From Chloroflexota bacterium (GTDB taxonomy: Bacteria; Chloroflexota; UBA6077): a stretch of 33,062 bases of DNA. A model generated the notes under the pieces. It saw nothing but the letters and a program-made list of their open reading frames with translations, had not been told where the DNA came from and did not search any database. Position 1 is the stretch's first letter. Every line of letters begins with the position of its first letter. This document shows, piece after piece, positions 30,785-33,062 of the stretch. Location: contig JAJZQR010000020.1 in NCBI GenBank assembly GCA_021806765.1, forward strand, positions 1 through 33,062. The letters run 5' to 3'. A program made the translations under genes and the position numbers.

Positions 30785-32023
30785 CTAGCCGAACAGCCTG
30801 GGGAGCCGCCTCCGCCACCTCTCCGGCAGCATCTCCTCCACGACGTCGTCCACCGCCACGATGCCGAGCACCCTCTTCTCCTCATCCACCACCGGTATGA
30901 CCGCCAGGTTGTACTCCGCCATCCGGCGAGCCACCTCGGAAGTATCGGTGTCGGGCTCCACGCTGGGGACGTCCTTCGTCATAAAGCTGCTCAACGGTTT
31001 GTGCGGATCGGCTACCACCACCTCCAGGAGCGGCACCATGCCCACCAACCGCTCGTTCCCGGGTTCCTCCACCACCAGCAGGTGGGTCACGGTCTCCGGT
31101 CGGTCCTCCATCCGGCGCAACAGGTCCAGGGCCTGGGAGGCGGTCCAGTTCTGGGGGACCACCACGAAGTGGCTGGTCATCAGCCCCCCGGCCGTTCCCT
31201 CCTTGTATTCCATGAGAGCCTGAACGTCTCGGGCCTCCTCGTCCTCCATCCTGTGAAGCAGATCTCCAGCGTCCTGGGGATCCAGCTTCGCCAGAAGATC
31301 GGCCGCGTCGTCGGGCTCCATCTCCTCCAGGATGTCGGCGGCCCGCTCCTCATCCAGGTTCCTCAGAACCCCGGCCTGCTGCTCCTCAGAGACCTCGCTC
31401 AGCACCTCGGCCGCGTCCTCGTCCTCCAACGACTCCACGATATCTGCCGCCTGTCGGGGCGGCAGTTCGTTGACGATGTGAGCCACCTCCACCGGATGCA
31501 GCCGGGCCAGGAGCGGGAAGGAGGTCTTAACCTCGGGAGCGGCCTCCGAGGGCAGCCATTCCACGTCCGACCAATCCACGAGGGCCGCGCCGGAAAAGGT
31601 GTTGGAGAGCCAGCGGGGACCGAGCCGTCTCAGTAGAGCGGCGAAACCCACATCCACCGACGAAACCACCAGCTGTCCGTCGGTCGGAGACACCACCACG
31701 TCGTTCACCCGGATCACCTTACGGTGCCGAACGTCGATCAGCCGGCGGTCCATCAGGTCGCTGGCCAGCAGGATCTCTCCCGCCCGCCGCTCGAAGGGCT
31801 GGAAATTCACCTGGTAGGAGGAGATCCTCGCCCCTTCCTCGTTCAGGTCCGCCACCTGCTGCCACGAGAGGAAGAAAGGACGGCGCCCTACTCTCGCCAC
31901 CAGGCCGCTCACCACCAGCCCATGATCGGGCTGCCAGCGGCCCACCAGATCCTTCAGGGTAGCGATCTCCTCCCCTCCAGCGTCCCGGACGGGCCGCCCC
32001 AGAACTCGCGACAGGAAAAGCAT
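30785..32023 (-). CDS. PRC-barrel/MgtE_N/CBS-domain protein without membrane part
   Basis: The 412-residue protein has a PRC-barrel-like N-terminus (residues about 1-75, LSRVLGRPVRDAGGEEIATL) and a second similar unit (about 80-155). A MgtE N-domain of acidic helical repeats follows (about 175-275, LPPRQAADIVESLEDEDAAE, VLSEVSEEQQAGVLRNLDEE), then a CBS pair starting at GGLMTSHFVVVP and ending VVDEEKRVLGIVAVDDVVEE. In MgtE these regions bind Mg2+ and gate the channel, but here the chain ends right after the CBS pair (RWRRRLPRLFG) with no transmembrane domain. It is upstream of the NRAMP-like transporter in the same direction, so it may be that transporter's Mg2+ sensor. ATG 32023 has GGAGGG upstream; TTG 32038 is an alternative. 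Confidence 0.88.
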   Translation of the reverse strand: MLFLSRVLGRPVRDAGGEEIATLKDLVGRWQPDHGLVVSGLVARVGRRPFFLSWQQVADLNEEGARISSYQVNFQPFERRAGEILLASDLMDRRLIDVRHRKVIRVNDVVVSPTDGQLVVSSVDVGFAALLRRLGPRWLSNTFSGAALVDWSDVEWLPSEAAPEVKTSFPLLARLHPVEVAHIVNELPPRQAADIVESLEDEDAAEVLSEVSEEQQAGVLRNLDEERAADILEEMEPDDAADLLAKLDPQDAGDLLHRMEDEEARDVQALMEYKEGTAGGLMTSHFVVVPQNWTASQALDLLRRMEDRPETVTHLLVVEEPGNERLVGMVPLLEVVVADPHKPLSSFMTKDVPSVEPDTDTSEVARRMAEYNLAVIPVVDEEKRVLGIVAVDDVVEEMLPERWRRRLPRLFG

Positions 32024-32052
32024 GCTGAATCCCTCCAAGGCTCCTCGGCCTC

Positions 32053-32078
32053 AGGGCAGACCTTTCAAGCTCTGCCCT
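32053..32078 (-). promoter_or_regulatory. Leader hairpin of the CBS-domain gene
   Basis: AGGGCAGA (complement 32078-32071) and TCTGCCCT (32060-32053) form a perfect 8-bp stem with a 10-nt loop in the 5' leader, about 30 nt before the ATG. It does not match the known M-box Mg2+ riboswitch pattern. Confidence 0.45.
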
Positions 32079-32106
32079 TCTATTCCTCATTGAACGTGCC
32101 AACTAG

Positions 32107-32112
32107 ATTATA
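32107..32112 (-). promoter_or_regulatory. -10 box of the CBS-protein/transporter operon
   Basis: The complement shows GGGGATATAATCTAG with a perfect TATAAT at 32107-32112; a start near 32100 would give a 77-nt leader carrying the hairpin. No proper -35 box was found. The rest of the gap 32113-32353 holds only repeats, with no gene seen. Confidence 0.5.
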
Positions 32113-32243
32113 TCCCCTGCCGCGCAAAGCTGCCGCCGCTCTGCTATGCTACCGCCAGCTCCAACCCCACGCCACAATCCTGGACTACCTGGTGGTCGCT
32201 ACGGCCGGTTGACTGACCGGAACCCTAGGGGGCGCGCTGGATC

Positions 32244-32261
32244 CCTGCCGGCGAAGGCAGG
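32244..32261. repeat. Short palindrome CCTGCC-GGCGAA-GGCAGG
   Basis: CCTGCC (32244-32249) and GGCAGG (32256-32261) flank a 6-nt loop. The complement reads GCCTGCCTTCGCCGGCAGG, similar to extragenic palindromes common in many bacteria. No gene is visible in this stretch. Confidence 0.5.
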
Positions 32262-32293
32262 CTGGCATCCGAGGCCATGGGCGAAGTGGAACT

Positions 32294-32360
32294 GGAGGGG
32301 CGTATGCACTACGCCCTTCACGGAAACGGGGCGCGGGCGTATGCGATACGCCCCTACTCC
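32294..32360. repeat. Compound palindromic repeat, GTAGGGGCG family (copy 3)
   Basis: The outer arms AGGGGCGTAT (32296-32305) and ATACGCCCCT (32346-32355) are perfectly complementary and enclose two further hairpins: GGGCGTA/TACGCCC (32298-32304, 32310-32316) and GGGCGTAT/ATACGCCC (32335-32342, 32346-32353). On the complement, the right edge TAGGGGCG supplies the TAG stop of the phosphatase-like gene, as happens at 26900. It may act as that gene's terminator. Confidence 0.8.
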
Positions 32361-32893
32361 AGGTGGCTCACGTCTCCCACCCGCTTGAGGGTTGGGCGGC
32401 CCTCGCCGTTGACGTCGATCACCGTGATGGAGGCGGGGGGAACGTCCAATTCCCACCCCGTGCGGCGGGCGATGGCCTTGACCCAGGCGTCCCTGGGGTT
32501 CTCGAAGCCCCAGAAGAGGGCCAGGTAGGCGCTCAACACCCGGCGGTGGGTCACCGCGATCACCACCCCCTCGTGGTCGTTGACTATCTGCCGAAAGGCC
32601 CCGATGCAGCGAGGATACACCTCCTTCAGGTAATCCTCCCGATCGACGTCGGGGGGCGGGACCACCTCGTCGATGGATTCGAACTCCTCGGGGGCTAGCC
32701 CCACCCGGTCGCCGATCAGGGTCGCCGTCTGTATCGCTCGCATGGAGGGGCTGGTGAGCAGGTGAGAAGCGTTGGGAAACTGCTCCGCCAGCGCCTTGGC
32801 CACCAACTGGGCCTGGAGGAGCCCATCCTGGCTTAGAAGACGACGGCTAGAGCTATCCAGCGACAGGGCGCGACGCACCGCGACCAGTTGCAT
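32354..32893 (-). CDS. Histidine-phosphatase-fold protein lacking the catalytic histidine
   Basis: The 179-residue protein has the phosphoglycerate-mutase-like layout: N-terminal strand MQLVAV, then LLSQDGLLQAQLVAKALAEQ, LLTSPSMRAIQTATLI with the second conserved Arg, and VTHRRVLSAYLAL with the second conserved His. The hallmark RHG/RHA motif, whose His takes up the phosphate, reads R7-R8-A9 here (codons CGT CGC GCC). A single base change (CAC to CGC) would account for it. Without that His, phosphatase or mutase activity is not expected, so it may be a regulatory or binding relative, or a recently inactivated enzyme. The TAG stop lies in the palindromic repeat. Confidence 0.82.
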   Translation of the reverse strand: MQLVAVRRALSLDSSSRRLLSQDGLLQAQLVAKALAEQFPNASHLLTSPSMRAIQTATLIGDRVGLAPEEFESIDEVVPPPDVDREDYLKEVYPRCIGAFRQIVNDHEGVVIAVTHRRVLSAYLALFWGFENPRDAWVKAIARRTGWELDVPPASITVIDVNGEGRPTLKRVGDVSHLE

Positions 32894-32974
32894 TGGGCTG
32901 TCTCCTTCTACTGCTTGACCTTCGATGGCCTTTCACCTGGGCCGGGGTCCGCAACGGCTGTGACTTCGCACAAA

Positions 32975-32997
32975 TAGCCGGGAGGTACCCCCGGCTA
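32975..32997. other. Hairpin upstream of the phosphatase-like gene
   Basis: TAGCCGGG (32975-32982) and CCCGGCTA (32990-32997) form a perfect 8-bp stem with a 7-nt loop. There is no T-tract. It may be a leader structure or operator-like palindrome for the minus-strand gene starting at 32893. Confidence 0.45.
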
Positions 32998-33031
32998 GAC
33001 TCATTCTATCGAAAAGGACCCGCAATCGAGT

Positions 33032-33058
33032 AGGAGGGTGGGTTCGCCCCACCCTCCT
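33032..33058. other. Inverted repeat at the window's right edge
   Basis: AGGAGGGTGGG (33032-33042) and CCCACCCTCCT (33048-33058) are perfect 11-bp arms around a 5-nt loop. It could be the terminator of a gene outside the window or a relative of the GTAGGGG palindromes. Confidence 0.55.
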
Positions 33059-33062
33059 CTCA

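Noticed and set aside
32024..32110. M-box Mg2+ riboswitch before the CBS-domain gene
   Set aside because: The leader is only about 77 nt and shows one simple hairpin, too short for an M-box, with no conserved core.

Overview
The window is about 33 kb of GC-rich bacterial chromosome. The tightly packed operons, the high-GC codon bias, the full branched-chain and dipeptide transporter sets, and the short GC-rich palindromes and heptamer arrays at gene ends suggest a Chloroflexota-like bacterium. That assignment is an inference; no rRNA or other decisive marker gene is present. No phage, transposase, tRNA or CRISPR array was seen.

Left part (1-4933). A tetR-ubiD operon (minus strand) diverges from a histidine/aromatic ammonia-lyase gene across a palindromic operator. 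Next comes a GEMM-I family cyclic-dinucleotide riboswitch whose ligand-discriminating position reads A, the signature of the cGAMP-sensing GEMM-Ib subgroup. It precedes a 69-residue secreted peptide, a strong hairpin and a membrane-anchored HD-GYP-like phosphodiesterase. This looks like a compact second-messenger circuit.

Transport part (5033-22777). A complete branched-chain amino-acid ABC operon (livJ-H-M-G-F, minus strand) has a consensus promoter and a terminator-like hairpin in its leader. Divergent from it is a ten-gene plus-strand operon: an RpiR-type regulator, an M20 peptidase, a Tat-type peptide-binding lipoprotein, DppB and DppC permeases, a fused DppD-DppF ATPase, an M28-like peptidase, an MmgE/PrpD protein, a second M20 peptidase and an ATC-hydrolase-family protein. 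It reads as an uptake and hydrolysis pathway for peptides or related amides, possibly thiazoline or carbamoyl-cysteine compounds.

Right part (22778-33062). It holds an S1-domain protein, a DapA-type aldolase with an Ldh2-type dehydrogenase, a single-domain response regulator, RsfS, a small membrane protein, Ndk with a TPR protein, and a methyltransferase. It ends with an NRAMP-like transporter with non-canonical metal-site motifs paired with a soluble PRC-MgtE_N-CBS protein (a candidate two-gene Mg2+ system), and a histidine-phosphatase-fold protein lacking its catalytic histidine.

Two repeat families recur: arrays of 7-bp units with a TCAGNNN core, and palindromes of the type GTAGGGGCG...CGCCCCTAC, two of which supply the stop codon of the gene they abut.
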